Shown: piece by piece, positions 1 to 7,964 of the stretch
Layout: each line of letters opens with the position of its first letter
Numbering within the stretch: the stretch's first letter is position 1
Assembly: GCF_047338595.1 (NCBI RefSeq)
Contig: NZ_JBLFBO010000014.1
Location: 1-64,000, forward strand
Length of the DNA stretch: 64,000 nt
Direction of reading: 5' to 3'
Origin: Nitrospira_D sp019636945
GTDB lineage: Bacteria; Nitrospirota; Nitrospiria; Nitrospirales; Nitrospiraceae
The notes under the pieces: generated by a model
What the model was told of the DNA's origin: nothing
Databases searched by the model: none
What the model saw: the letters and a program-made list of their open reading frames with translations, nothing else
Position numbers and translations under genes: made by a program

Positions 1-55
1 AGGACGCCGGCCTTTGGAGCCGGCTACCTAGGTTCGATTCCTAGTCCCCCAGCCA
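1..55 (+). tRNA. tRNA-Gln (anticodon TTG), 3' part only
   Basis: The window opens inside a tRNA gene. A five-base anticodon stem (CCGGC/GCCGG) encloses the loop CTTTGGA, giving anticodon TTG and glutamine. The T arm (GGTTCGATTCC type) and the 3' acceptor strand follow, with an encoded CCA at 53-55. The 5' half lies before base 1. The next 150 bases up to the alcohol dehydrogenase gene hold no gene that I can see. Confidence 0.9.
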
Positions 56-207
56 CTTTCCGCCAGGATGGTGAAAAGAGCTCGCCAGCTTCGTTCTCAC
101 TGGCTCGGAGATTCGACGTACGGCGCAACATACGCCTCACCTGCTTACTCGCTGTGGCCTTGCTGGACGGAGCTTTTGAACGTCCTGTGACTTGAGAAGA
201 ACCAAGA

Positions 208-1251
208 TCAACGTAGCGACGCCATGTCGATGACGAATCGAAATTTCACATCGCCCCGGAGGATCCGTTCGTAGGCGTCATTCACCTGTTGGATGGAAAT
301 CACTTCCACGTCGGACTCGACCTGGTGTTGGGCACAGAAATCGAGCATGCGCTGTGTTTCTTTGATGCCGCCGATCAGAGAACCGGCCAGGCGTCGTCGT
401 TTGAAAATGAGCGAAAAGGCTTCGACAGGGGTCGGGGTTTCCGGTGCCCCGACGAGGATCATGGTCCCGTCGGTTTTAAGCAGGTTCAGGTAGGCGTTGT
501 AATTGTGTGGGGCCGAAACCGTATCGAGGACGTAGTGGAAATACCCCTGGAGTTTCGTAAACGTCTGAGGGTCCGACGTCACTGCAAAGTGTGCTGCCCC
601 TAGCCGCTTTGCATCCTGCCGTTTATTCTCCGAGGTGCTCAACACCGTCACTTCCGTTCCCATGGCTTTGGCGATTTTCACCGCCATGTGGCCAAGCCCG
701 CCAAGGCCGACGACGGCCAGTTTATGATAGCGACCGATGCCCCATTGCCGGAGGGGAGAGTAGGTGGTGATACCCGCACAGAGCAAGGGGGCTGCTCCGG
801 CCAACGAAAGCGTTGCTGGAATCCGGAGGACATACCGTTCATCCACGACGATCTGGGCTGAGTAACCGCCTTGAGTGATCTGGCCTGTCTTGTCTTGCGC
901 ACTGTAGGTCCAGAGGGTACCGCCGTCGCAGTATTGTTCTAGCCCTTCTCGGCAGGCCGTACAGGTTCGGCAGGAATCCACGAAACATCCGACACCGGCT
1001 CGATCGCCGGCTTTGAAGGTTTTCACTGCCGCCCCGACTTGTGCGACGGTTCCAACGATCTCATGGCCGGGTACCATCGGGAAGAGGGAGATGCCCCATT
1101 CGTTACGGGCTTGGTGGATATCGGAATGACAGATGCCGCAATGCGAGATCGTAATCAAGAGGTCGTGTGGACCGACATCGCGCCGTTCAAATGAATACGG
1201 CTGGAGCGGTCCCTTTGCGGCCATCGCGGCATAGCCTTTGGTCGGGAGCAT
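208..1251 (-). CDS. Zinc-dependent NAD(P) alcohol dehydrogenase (YahK/cinnamyl-alcohol type)
   Basis: This 347-residue protein is a medium-chain dehydrogenase of the CAD/YahK group, which reduces a broad range of aldehydes with NADPH in the cytoplasm. Visible features are the catalytic-zinc motif HCGICHSD, then PGHEIVG, a structural-zinc cluster (CFVDSCRTCTACREGLEQYC) and the Rossmann motif GLGGLGH. The ATG at 1251 was chosen because AAGGAGG sits 6 bases upstream; an upstream ATG at 1269 lacks this. It is the last gene of the minus-strand group from glnS. The physiological substrate cannot be told from sequence. Confidence 0.9.
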   Translation of the reverse strand: MLPTKGYAAMAAKGPLQPYSFERRDVGPHDLLITISHCGICHSDIHQARNEWGISLFPMVPGHEIVGTVAQVGAAVKTFKAGDRAGVGCFVDSCRTCTACREGLEQYCDGGTLWTYSAQDKTGQITQGGYSAQIVVDERYVLRIPATLSLAGAAPLLCAGITTYSPLRQWGIGRYHKLAVVGLGGLGHMAVKIAKAMGTEVTVLSTSENKRQDAKRLGAAHFAVTSDPQTFTKLQGYFHYVLDTVSAPHNYNAYLNLLKTDGTMILVGAPETPTPVEAFSLIFKRRRLAGSLIGGIKETQRMLDFCAQHQVESDVEVISIQQVNDAYERILRGDVKFRFVIDMASLR

Positions 1252-1403
1252 GACGGTCCTCCTTCGCACGGGAGAAATAGTTGTCAGACCTTAGCAAGTT
1301 CACCGTGATTCTGCCAAGGGCAAAAAGTGGGGATTTGGGTGGTGCAGTTGGCGGGTTCTGCCAAGTGGGACCGGTCTCAACGTGCTCAGGCTCAAACGAT
1401 CGA

Positions 1404-1586
1404 CTAGGGGATGTCTGCATCGCCTTGACTGTTAATGGGTCGCTCCATCGTCAAGGTCTGGCCTGGAATACGGTATTGTTCCATGGCCCATGTGCCCAGA
1501 TCAGTCACCTGGCAACGTTTTGAGCAAAAGGGACGCCAAGGATTTCCTTCCCACGTTGTTGATTGCTGACACAGGGGGCAGGTCAT
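1404..1586 (-). CDS. yacG: DNA gyrase inhibitor / zinc-binding protein YacG
   Basis: A 60-residue zinc-finger protein with the YacG pattern: CPLC near the start, then RPFCSKRC, followed by DLGTWAMEQYRIP. In E. coli YacG binds GyrB and blocks DNA binding by gyrase. The ATG at 1586 puts the first CxxC at residues 3-6, as in the family, and gives the usual length. A longer in-frame extension to 1742 has no family resemblance and overlaps the PilZ gene, so it was not used. No strong ribosome binding site is visible. Confidence 0.85.
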   Translation of the reverse strand: MTCPLCQQSTTWEGNPWRPFCSKRCQVTDLGTWAMEQYRIPGQTLTMERPINSQGDADIP

Positions 1587-1638
1587 GGGGTGGAGTGTAA
1601 CGACGATGGCGGAGAAAGGAAAGTCTTTGCTGAACGCC

Positions 1639-1974
1639 TCAGTGGTGTGGCGAGGATCGGAGGCTGGCGACATGGAGCAGCCGCTGCAATCGGCTTCGAT
1701 CGAGGTCGGTGAGGCGTAGGAACTCGATACCGAACTCGCCATGGCGCGCCCATCGAACTGCGCCAGACTGGATGGTGATCGGGACAGCCAATTCCGTGGC
1801 CTGGATCAACAGCTTGACACCGGTTCCAGGTGCCATTGAGACGGCACTGGTCACGGCACAACCGCCTGGTGAGAGGTCGAAAGTGGTCCCTTGGCGGATA
1901 TCCGGCTGGTCGGTCAGAGAAAAAATGACTTGGAGCTCAATGGGGATGCGGGGATGTTCTCGACATTCGATCAT
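1639..1974 (-). CDS. PilZ domain protein (c-di-GMP binding)
   Basis: A 111-residue single-domain PilZ protein. The N-terminal arginine motif REHPR (residues 5-9) and DLSPGG (about 33-38) are the two c-di-GMP contact motifs of PilZ domains, and EFGIEFLRL is the typical last core strand. It has no signal peptide or membrane segment, so it is probably a cytoplasmic c-di-GMP effector. It lies between glnS and yacG on the same strand. Its partner protein is not evident from context. Confidence 0.85.
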   Translation of the reverse strand: MIECREHPRIPIELQVIFSLTDQPDIRQGTTFDLSPGGCAVTSAVSMAPGTGVKLLIQATELAVPITIQSGAVRWARHGEFGIEFLRLTDLDRSRLQRLLHVASLRSSPHH

Positions 1975-2118
1975 AGCGACTCTCAGGGAACCTCACGGCC
2001 GGTCACCGGATGCTCAACAATCCGTTTCTCAAGAAAGTATAGACCGCCCCGTTTGCGGTGGCACGCGTTGTGGGAAAATCCGCAAGGGCACGCGGTGGTC
2101 GTCAATCTGGAAGGACGA

Positions 2119-3822
2119 TCACGTGGAGGTGTGCTGGGCTTTCGCAACCTTAGCCCATGCATCTTTGAGCGGCACGGTTCGGTTAAAGAGGAGTGTGTCG
2201 GGTGATGAGTCGGAGTCGACACAAAAGTATCCCTGCCGCTCGAACTGGAATCGGGAGCCGGGTTCGGCAGTGCGAAGGCTTGGCTCCACCCAGCAACCGG
2301 TTAGTCGTTCAAGAGATTGTGGGTTCAGGGACTGCGTCCAGTCCTGATCGGCTGCGGGCTTGGCCTGGTCGGTGAGTAACAGCGGCTGATAGAGTTGGAT
2401 GGTTGCCTGGACGGCATGTACCGCCGATACCCAGTGAATAGTCGCCTTGACCTTACGCTGCTCCTGGGCTGACCCGCTTCTGGTCTCAGGGTCGTACGTG
2501 CAATGGAGCTCGGTAATCGTCCCGGTTTGCGGGTCCTTCGTTACGCCGACGCATTTGATAATGTACCCATAGCGCAGTCTGACCTCTCGACCTGGCGCAA
2601 GGCGATAGAACTGTTTGGGCGGGTTCTCCTTGAAATCCTCCTGCTCGATGTACAGGACTTTTGAGAAGGGCACCTTTCTGGTCCCTGCCGATGCGTCTTC
2701 CGGATTGTTCACGGCCTCAAGGTCCTCAACGACACCATCCGGATAGTTATCAAGCACCACTTTCAACGGGCGGAGCACCGCCATAACGCGCAGAGATCGC
2801 TTATTGAGGTCTTCCCGGATGAAGTGTTCAAGAAGCTGCATCTCGACGATCGCGTCACGCTTGGCGACACCGATATGCTCGCAAAAGGCCCGAATCGCCT
2901 CCGGAGTCACGCCTCGCCGACGGAGGCCTTTCAAGGTAGGAAGACGTGGGTCATCCCATCCGGCGACCAGTTTCTTCTCGACCAGTTCAAGTAGCTTGCG
3001 CTTACTCATGACGGTCGAGGTGAGGTTCAGCCTGGCGAATTCGATTTGCTGTGGCTGATGGGGTGCATCGGCTTCCGCGACCACCCAATCGTACAGCGGG
3101 CGGTGATCCTCAAACTCCAGGGTGCAGATGGAGTGTGTGATCCCTTCGATCGCATCGGACAACGGGTGAGCAAAATCATATGCGGGATAGATGCACCAGC
3201 TCGATCCGGTTCGATAGTGGATCGCATGGCGGATTCGGTAGAGGATCGGATCGCGGAGGTTGATGTTGGGCGACCCCATATCGATCTTGGCGCGTAAGAC
3301 CTGGGTCCCGTCGGAAAACTCTCCGGCTCGCATGCGCGTAAATAATCCCAGATTCTCGTCGACGGATCGGGTGCGGTAGGGACTATCACGACCCGGTTCG
3401 GTGAGTGTCCCGCGGTAGTCTCGAATTTGATCAGGTGTCAAGCTGTCGACGTAGGCTTTCCCTTTCCGTATCAGAACAATCGCGAAGGCGTAGAGTTCCT
3501 CGAAGTAGTCCGAGGCGTAAAACATCTTGTCGTGCCAATCGAATCCCAACCATCGGACATCATCCTGGATCGCGTGTACATACTCGGGATCTTCGGTCGT
3601 GGGGTTCGTATCGTCGAATCGGAGATGACAGACTCCACCGGACATCTCGTTCGCCAGCCCGAAATTCAGGGCCATGGATTTGGCGTGACCGATATGGAGA
3701 TAGCCATTGGGCTCGGGCGGAAATCTGGTGACGACCCGGCCCCCATGCTTGCCTGCGGCCCGGTCGGCGGCGACGAGATCGCGAATGAAATTCGAAGAAG
3801 ATGAAGACTCTGGTGTGGTCAT
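2119..3822 (-). CDS. glnS: Glutaminyl-tRNA synthetase
   Basis: A 567-residue class I aminoacyl-tRNA synthetase that charges tRNA-Gln. The N-terminus shows RFPPEPNGYLHIGH, with HIGH at 43-46, and VMSKRK at about 271-276 is the KMSKS-equivalent loop. The C-terminal part matches the two beta-barrel anticodon-binding domains of GlnRS. Length is close to the roughly 550 residues of bacterial GlnRS. Its presence suggests direct charging of tRNA-Gln. A tRNA-Gln gene lies at the window start, about 2 kb away. Confidence 0.97.
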   Translation of the reverse strand: MTTPESSSSSNFIRDLVAADRAAGKHGGRVVTRFPPEPNGYLHIGHAKSMALNFGLANEMSGGVCHLRFDDTNPTTEDPEYVHAIQDDVRWLGFDWHDKMFYASDYFEELYAFAIVLIRKGKAYVDSLTPDQIRDYRGTLTEPGRDSPYRTRSVDENLGLFTRMRAGEFSDGTQVLRAKIDMGSPNINLRDPILYRIRHAIHYRTGSSWCIYPAYDFAHPLSDAIEGITHSICTLEFEDHRPLYDWVVAEADAPHQPQQIEFARLNLTSTVMSKRKLLELVEKKLVAGWDDPRLPTLKGLRRRGVTPEAIRAFCEHIGVAKRDAIVEMQLLEHFIREDLNKRSLRVMAVLRPLKVVLDNYPDGVVEDLEAVNNPEDASAGTRKVPFSKVLYIEQEDFKENPPKQFYRLAPGREVRLRYGYIIKCVGVTKDPQTGTITELHCTYDPETRSGSAQEQRKVKATIHWVSAVHAVQATIQLYQPLLLTDQAKPAADQDWTQSLNPQSLERLTGCWVEPSLRTAEPGSRFQFERQGYFCVDSDSSPDTLLFNRTVPLKDAWAKVAKAQHTST

Positions 3823-3918
3823 GGTGTTGGATCGATCCTGTCGGCCTCGGTCGCATGAAGGCCGCGTTCAGGGAGGAGTTCTATCACAGACAGGGCGATG
3901 AGAGGAATGGGGGAACGG

Positions 3919-4344
3919 CTAAGAGGCAGGTTCAGTCGCAGTGGGATCCGGTATCGACATGACGTTGAAATCCTTCTGGGCGATCAGCTGGCCTTCCATC
4001 AGGAGGCGGAATTCATAGCGGCCGGGTGCCGGAAGGATGAGAAGCGGGATATTGATGCCGAAATCAGAGATTTGGAGGCGGTCGCTGATTTCGATGTTGG
4101 GAAGATTGGCTCGACAGACCAGTTGTTCCGAGTTGAGATAGATCAAGTCGATATCAAAGTGATAGAGGCCTTCGGCGTCGGTGAGGCAGAAGTAGAGTCC
4201 CATATGCTGATGATGGAAAGGGAACGTAGCCGTCTGAAGATGAGTGAAGATTCCGATCAGGCTTTTCTTTTTGGTGAGGCTATCCTCAATGACTTGGTCG
4301 CAGACGAGAAACGCTTGCACGGACGGCTTGGGGATATCGGTCAT
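3919..4344 (-). CDS. DUF6941-like conserved protein
   Basis: A 141-residue soluble protein of unknown function. The opening (PSVQAFLVCDQVIEDSLTKK, then SLIGIF) and the pattern YFCLTDAEGLYHFDIDLIYL resemble the DUF6941 family, which I recall from environmental bacteria. The rest looks like one beta-rich domain ending in LPAPGRYEFRLLMEGQLIA. No catalytic motif, signal peptide or membrane segment is seen. It lies upstream of glnS on the same strand. The gene ends with TAG, which shows that amber is an ordinary stop codon here. Confidence 0.6.
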   Translation of the reverse strand: MTDIPKPSVQAFLVCDQVIEDSLTKKKSLIGIFTHLQTATFPFHHQHMGLYFCLTDAEGLYHFDIDLIYLNSEQLVCRANLPNIEISDRLQISDFGINIPLLILPAPGRYEFRLLMEGQLIAQKDFNVMSIPDPTATEPAS

Positions 4345-4412
4345 CGTTCTATTCTAGAGAAAAGAGGAGGTGAGGGCAAAGCGGTTCTTGAACACCTAAT
4401 CGATCAATCCTC

Positions 4413-4931
4413 TCAGCCGAGGATAGCGGGGCCGCCTCGCATGTCCAGGATCTCTCCAAAGAGCGTCGTGTGGGAGCCGATTCGACAATAGTGCGGCGTG
4501 ATTTCCACCGGCATACCCTTGTGCGAGAACAGTTTCCCGCAGACGAGGTCCACTCTGTGCACGGACATCATGTGAACCTCGAGAGCCGGATCACCGGACC
4601 GCAGATCTGATAACTGAATCGCCGGCAGGGTTTGACCGTGAGACATCTCCACGGCAAATCGTCCGCGGTCATTCACCGTCAGAACGTTCCGGCGTAGGTG
4701 CGCAATGCGAATACCCTGCTCGCTGTAGAGATCGAGGGTGATGAGGAGTTGCCCGAGCTCCGGCTTGAGTTCAACGACGAGTTGTTCTTTCCCGTCAATC
4801 GTGACGACGCCGTTGGTGTTGCGGAAGATATTGGATCCGATGCGGAGTTCAAGTCGCGGCTTGGACAGCACTCCCATTGAGGGCGAACGGGAGAACGGAT
4901 CGGTCCCGTGAACCGGTACCGACTCACCCAT
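4413..4931 (-). CDS. Uncharacterised beta-rich protein
   Basis: A 172-residue protein that I do not recognise. It is rich in alternating hydrophobic segments (GQLLITLDLYSEQGIRIAHL, then NVLTVNDRGRFAV), suggesting repeated beta strands. It has no signal peptide, membrane segment or catalytic motif. A short gap separates it from the DUF6941-like gene on the same strand, so the two may be co-transcribed. Coding status is supported by length, a normal start and its place in a minus-strand group. Function is unknown. Confidence 0.6.
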   Translation of the reverse strand: MGESVPVHGTDPFSRSPSMGVLSKPRLELRIGSNIFRNTNGVVTIDGKEQLVVELKPELGQLLITLDLYSEQGIRIAHLRRNVLTVNDRGRFAVEMSHGQTLPAIQLSDLRSGDPALEVHMMSVHRVDLVCGKLFSHKGMPVEITPHYCRIGSHTTLFGEILDMRGGPAILG

Positions 4932-5041
4932 TTAGCAACCTCGAACCGCAACGACCATGGGTCGTGTGAAGCAGGTATAGAGCATAGGGAATAGCGTGGA
5001 AACACTCACCAGGCTAGGCGTTCTGCCCTGTTCTGTCAAGT

Positions 5042-5070
5042 TTGTCCGACGTAGAAATGGCAGGTATTAT
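5042..5070 (+). promoter_or_regulatory. Candidate sigma70-type promoter upstream of tRNA-Glu
   Basis: TTGTCC (5042-5047) and TATTAT (5065-5070) are separated by exactly 17 bases, in the gene-free stretch 4932-5189 before tRNA-Glu. The predicted start would be about 110 bases upstream of the mature tRNA, a long but possible leader. Assignment rests on motif similarity only. Confidence 0.3.
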
Positions 5071-5189
5071 GGCCCCATGCAAACGGCCTACAGGGAAGAT
5101 CCCAAAGGGCTCCCCTTCCGATGGGGCGGCGGTTCGTTGCAAAGAGAAAACCGCTTGTGCTACCGTCCACCTCTCAGACCGGTTCGGAT

Positions 5190-5267
5190 GGTCCCATCGT
5201 CTAGCCTGGCCTAGGACGGAGCCCTCTCAAGGCTTAAACACGGGTTCGAATCCCGTTGGGACCACCA
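5190..5267 (+). tRNA. tRNA-Glu (anticodon CTC), integration target
   Basis: A complete tRNA gene. The acceptor GGTCCCA pairs with TGGGACC, the anticodon arm is GAGCC-CTCTCAA-GGCTT giving anticodon CTC, the T arm is CGGGTTCGAATCCCG, and CCA is encoded at 5265-5267. Its last 45 bases recur exactly at 15602-15646. The tRNA body (5190-5222) is chromosomal, while its 3' end marks the left boundary of the integrated element. The neighbouring integrase gene reads antisense into it. Confidence 0.95.
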
Positions 5268-6458
5268 AACCTTCTCTTGCCGTTCCAATGAGTTAGCGAC
5301 TTTCACGTGTTCTGCTGATTCGTCAATCGGACTTCCATAGGACAAACCATAGGACAAAAGGGCGTTGTGGAGCTGAGAAACGGCGGCGCGGAGCTGCTGA
5401 TTCCAGCCATGTCCGCCATGCGAATACGCCGCAGTCATGGATTCACCGCCGAGTGAATCGTGTCCCATTCCCCGCAGTCGATGTCCAAGCAAAGCCGCTC
5501 GCACCTCCAGTGGAACGCCGAGATTCTGAAGCCACGTCGCGAAGGTATGACGGAGATCATGGAAGTGGAGGTCGACCACCTTCGCTTCTTTTGCTAAACG
5601 CTTCCAGAAGATGCTAAAGGCCGCAGGAGTCCATCGCCTGAAGATTCTCCCGTCCACATGGGCGATCGCCCCGCGTAGAGCCGCATAGGCGGCAGGATTG
5701 AGGGGAATTTCACGAGGTGTCTGCTTCAATCGGCTCCGAGCTGGTGGGAGGATCAACCACCATCCGTCATCTCGCTTCCGCATCCAGGTCCGATCGAGCT
5801 CTAAGATTTTGGCTTCCCGGAGTCCAGTGTTGAGCGCAACCGTGACGATACGCCAGAGTTCTGCTGGGTCATATTGATTGGCATGCATTACTTTGGCCTG
5901 GCGCTCCTCTGTTTTCAGCTTAATTGCCTTGAGTTCTTCTGTCGTGGCGACACGCTCGCGGGTGGCCACGTCAGGCAGTTCGACTCTTTTGAGTCGGTTC
6001 TTGTCTAGCTTGTCGAAGTCGACGGCCAGATTGAGAATCCGCATGAGGACGTTCCACTCCCGCCGAATCGTCCAGTGTGCCGCCTTCGCGGCAAGTCGAG
6101 CCGTGATATAGGCGAGACCATCTTCGGCTGTGAGAGAGTCCAGCGGACGATCACCAAAGCGGGGGAGTAGGTGAGTCTCTATGATCGATTCCGGCCGGGC
6201 TAAGTCAAACCGTTTTTTCACACGCATCGTTTGCCAGTACAGCGGCAGAAAGTCTGCGAAGGTAGGGGAGACATTCGGAGGAGCCACGTGCTGCTCGTTC
6301 TGCTGAATCTTGGCGATCATGGCGATCGCGGCTTCCTCGGCCTGCTCTTTGGTGAGGTTGTAGCCGAGCAAGGGCCGGTAGCGAAGGCCCTTCCATCGGA
6401 AGTACAGATCGAAGGCTAAGCCCTTCTTCGTCGGTCTCTTGTTGATGACATATGCCAT
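5211..6458 (-). CDS. int: Tyrosine-type site-specific integrase
   Basis: A 415-residue tyrosine recombinase. Residues 1-60 look like an arm-binding domain, about 65-160 a SAM-like core-binding domain, and the C-terminal half carries the catalytic residues R214 (NTGLREAKIL), H300 and R303 (HFHDLRHTFATWL), H326 (LLGH) and Y345 (MTAAYSH). The ATG at 6458 (MAYVINKRP) was chosen because upstream residues lack family character and GAGAG precedes it. The last residues (WWSQRDSNPCLSLERAPS) are encoded by the antisense strand of tRNA-Glu, so the stop codon lies inside the tRNA gene. It probably catalyses integration and excision at the flanking repeats. Confidence 0.93.
   Translation of the reverse strand: MAYVINKRPTKKGLAFDLYFRWKGLRYRPLLGYNLTKEQAEEAAIAMIAKIQQNEQHVAPPNVSPTFADFLPLYWQTMRVKKRFDLARPESIIETHLLPRFGDRPLDSLTAEDGLAYITARLAAKAAHWTIRREWNVLMRILNLAVDFDKLDKNRLKRVELPDVATRERVATTEELKAIKLKTEERQAKVMHANQYDPAELWRIVTVALNTGLREAKILELDRTWMRKRDDGWWLILPPARSRLKQTPREIPLNPAAYAALRGAIAHVDGRIFRRWTPAAFSIFWKRLAKEAKVVDLHFHDLRHTFATWLQNLGVPLEVRAALLGHRLRGMGHDSLGGESMTAAYSHGGHGWNQQLRAAVSQLHNALLSYGLSYGSPIDESAEHVKVANSLERQEKVWWSQRDSNPCLSLERAPS
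5223..5267 (+). repeat. Left attachment site (45-bp direct repeat, attL)
   Basis: This 45-bp segment runs from the anticodon loop to the CCA end of tRNA-Glu and is identical to 15602-15646. The match stops sharply: the preceding base differs (C at 5222, T at 15601), as does the following base (A at 5268, C at 15647). A tRNA 3' end duplicated on both sides of an integrase-bearing segment is the standard footprint of site-specific integration by a tyrosine recombinase. Confidence 0.9.
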
Positions 6459-6465
6459 ATGTCTC

Positions 6466-6777
6466 TCAGCGATAGAGTGGGTTGCGATGGTAGACACCCG
6501 CGTTTCGAATGTCCAGAGCGTCACTCGCAGAGATATTAGGAACACTGATAGGGTCAATGTTCGAGTGTAAGGCCGACTGACTCGGGGAAACCGCAGGTGC
6601 CGCTACGGATTCACATTCAACACGCCCAGTTTTAAGCCACATCTCGAGCTCATCCTGATCGAACAACAGCGCCCGCGAGCCAGGGCGCCGATAACGGGGA
6701 ATATCCTTCCGTTGGTACAGAGAAGATTTCGACATCCGGAGAAACTGTGCGGCTTCTTGAAGATTTAACGGTCTCAT
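6466..6777 (-). CDS. Excisionase-like helix-turn-helix protein
   Basis: A 103-residue protein with an N-terminal winged HTH of the MerR/excisionase (HTH_17) kind: LNLQEAAQFLRMSKSSLYQ, then IPRYRRPGSRALLFDQDELEMWL. Such proteins bind DNA and act as recombination directionality factors or element regulators. The C-terminal half is low in recognisable structure. The ATG at 6777 follows a GAGAG element. It ends 7 bases before the integrase start, so the two are probably one operon. Whether it is a true excisionase or a regulator cannot be decided from sequence. Confidence 0.75.
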   Translation of the reverse strand: MRPLNLQEAAQFLRMSKSSLYQRKDIPRYRRPGSRALLFDQDELEMWLKTGRVECESVAAPAVSPSQSALHSNIDPISVPNISASDALDIRNAGVYHRNPLYR

Positions 6778-7387
6778 CCACAACTCTCTTGCACTTGGGA
6801 ATCCCACCTCATGCGGTGTTCAATCTATCGGTCAATGGTCACCACGACCATCCCTTATATCCGAGAGACTTCGCAATGACCGGGAACTTCCGAGAGCACT
6901 TTTGTTCCGTCATACCATGTGCCTCAAACAAGAGATGCCGAACGAACATGGCCATGGCACGGTGGCACTTATGAGAGGGTTCAGAATTTTTGACCATACC
7001 GAAAAGGTAGGGGAGGCCGGGGGAGGGGCTTCGGCAGCCACGCCTCTGAGGCACCGCGTCCAGAGACGCCGTGCCATGTGAAGTCCAGCACCGTCGTGTC
7101 GCACGACGCGATTCGACCGTGCGGAGAGAACATCTGTCGTTCATTAAGAAGTGTGGCACGCCCGTGGCAACCGCGCCACCGCGGACGGTGTCACGCGTGC
7201 AGCCGTGCGTGGCCACCGATTCAGAAGATAGGTTGCGCCCCCGTCGTCGGTGAGGGGCGCAACACGAGGTTGAGAAGAGGTCAATCTGCAGGTCCGGTCT
7301 GTGAGGCTGTTCCTACACCGTACAGCTATTCAGCGAGAACGGAGAGGATCGATAAAGTGAAAGGGGACTCAGACCATATCCCCAACG
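6778..7387. other. Gene-free stretch with strong inverted repeats (7050-7263)
   Basis: No convincing gene lies here; the open frames present have no recognisable family features. Between 7050 and 7263 several inverted repeats are visible. GGCAC-C-GCGTC pairs with GACGC-C-GTGCC around a CAGA loop (7050-7075, one C-C mismatch). CGTCGTG-TCG-CACGACG is a perfect 7-bp stem (7092-7108). GTTGCGCCCC and GGGGCGCAAC form a perfect 10-bp stem with a 12-base loop (7232-7263). This could be an origin of transfer, an integrase or excisionase binding region, or a structured RNA. Confidence 0.5.
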
Positions 7388-7594
7388 TCAGAACCGGTCA
7401 TAGTCGGCGTCAGCGGGATTGTCCCAGACCCGCGCGAAGGCGACGGTGGCGAGGTCGCCGGTGGCCTGAGTCAGAGCACGTTCTTCGGCCTGACGTCGGG
7501 CGAGACAATCCACGAAGTCTTCCACCTCGGCTAGCCATTCGGAAGGAAGATGCCGAAGTTTCCGTAAAATAGTCTGTTCCTGCGCCGTCGTCAT
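7388..7594 (-). CDS. Orphan antitoxin-like protein (VapB/DUF2281-like)
   Basis: A 68-residue acidic protein starting at the ATG at 7594, with GGGAG upstream. The pattern LRHLPSEWLAEVEDFVDCLARR, then AFARVWDNPADADYD, resembles small antitoxins normally followed by a PIN-domain toxin. Here nothing toxin-like follows: the downstream stretch toward the excisionase gene is gene-free. It is therefore either an orphan left after loss of the toxin gene or an anti-addiction factor. Family assignment is by pattern memory. Confidence 0.6.
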   Translation of the reverse strand: MTTAQEQTILRKLRHLPSEWLAEVEDFVDCLARRQAEERALTQATGDLATVAFARVWDNPADADYDRF

Positions 7595-7964
7595 CTGCGT
7601 CGCTCCCACTGTACATAAACCTACAGGTCCCAGTTCCAAAGATCAATTCTTCCGCCGTTGCACGCGCACCTGCCGAGTCAGTTCTTTGACGATCCCGTGA
7701 GTATTCCGTTTTGCACATATTGGACGGATTTTAAGAGGTTGGGAGCCTCGATCTCTTTCTTCTTTCCTCTCTTCTTATCTCTTTTTTAGATGTTGCAGGA
7801 TATGGCTCTCGCCCGTAGTTGTCTTACATCTTTGGTTTGGTGTGTCCTCGCGCCCATGCTCTTTGGCCCTTCCGATGGCCGCCTCTGGACTCTTCCTCCG
7901 ACGACCAGAATCAGATCAGGTCGGTGATGGGGGTGTCTCGATTTGGGTTGGTGTCGGTGAGCTG
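7595..7964. other. Gene-free region upstream of mobC with pyrimidine tract
   Basis: A 370-base stretch between the divergent antitoxin and mobC genes. It holds an almost pure pyrimidine run on the + strand at 7752-7787, broken only by an A at 7777. Mobilisable elements often place oriT just upstream of mobC, so this region and the hairpin region at 7.05-7.26 kb are the natural places to look. I cannot identify a nick site. Confidence 0.3.

Noticed and set aside
56..207. Dispersed repeat between tRNA-Gln and the dehydrogenase
   Set aside because: The sequence recalls intergenic repeats, but no second copy is visible in the window, so I cannot support it.
6839..7216. 125-residue open frame in the element
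   Set aside because: No family resemblance or good start; it runs through the inverted repeats, which would make an odd protein.
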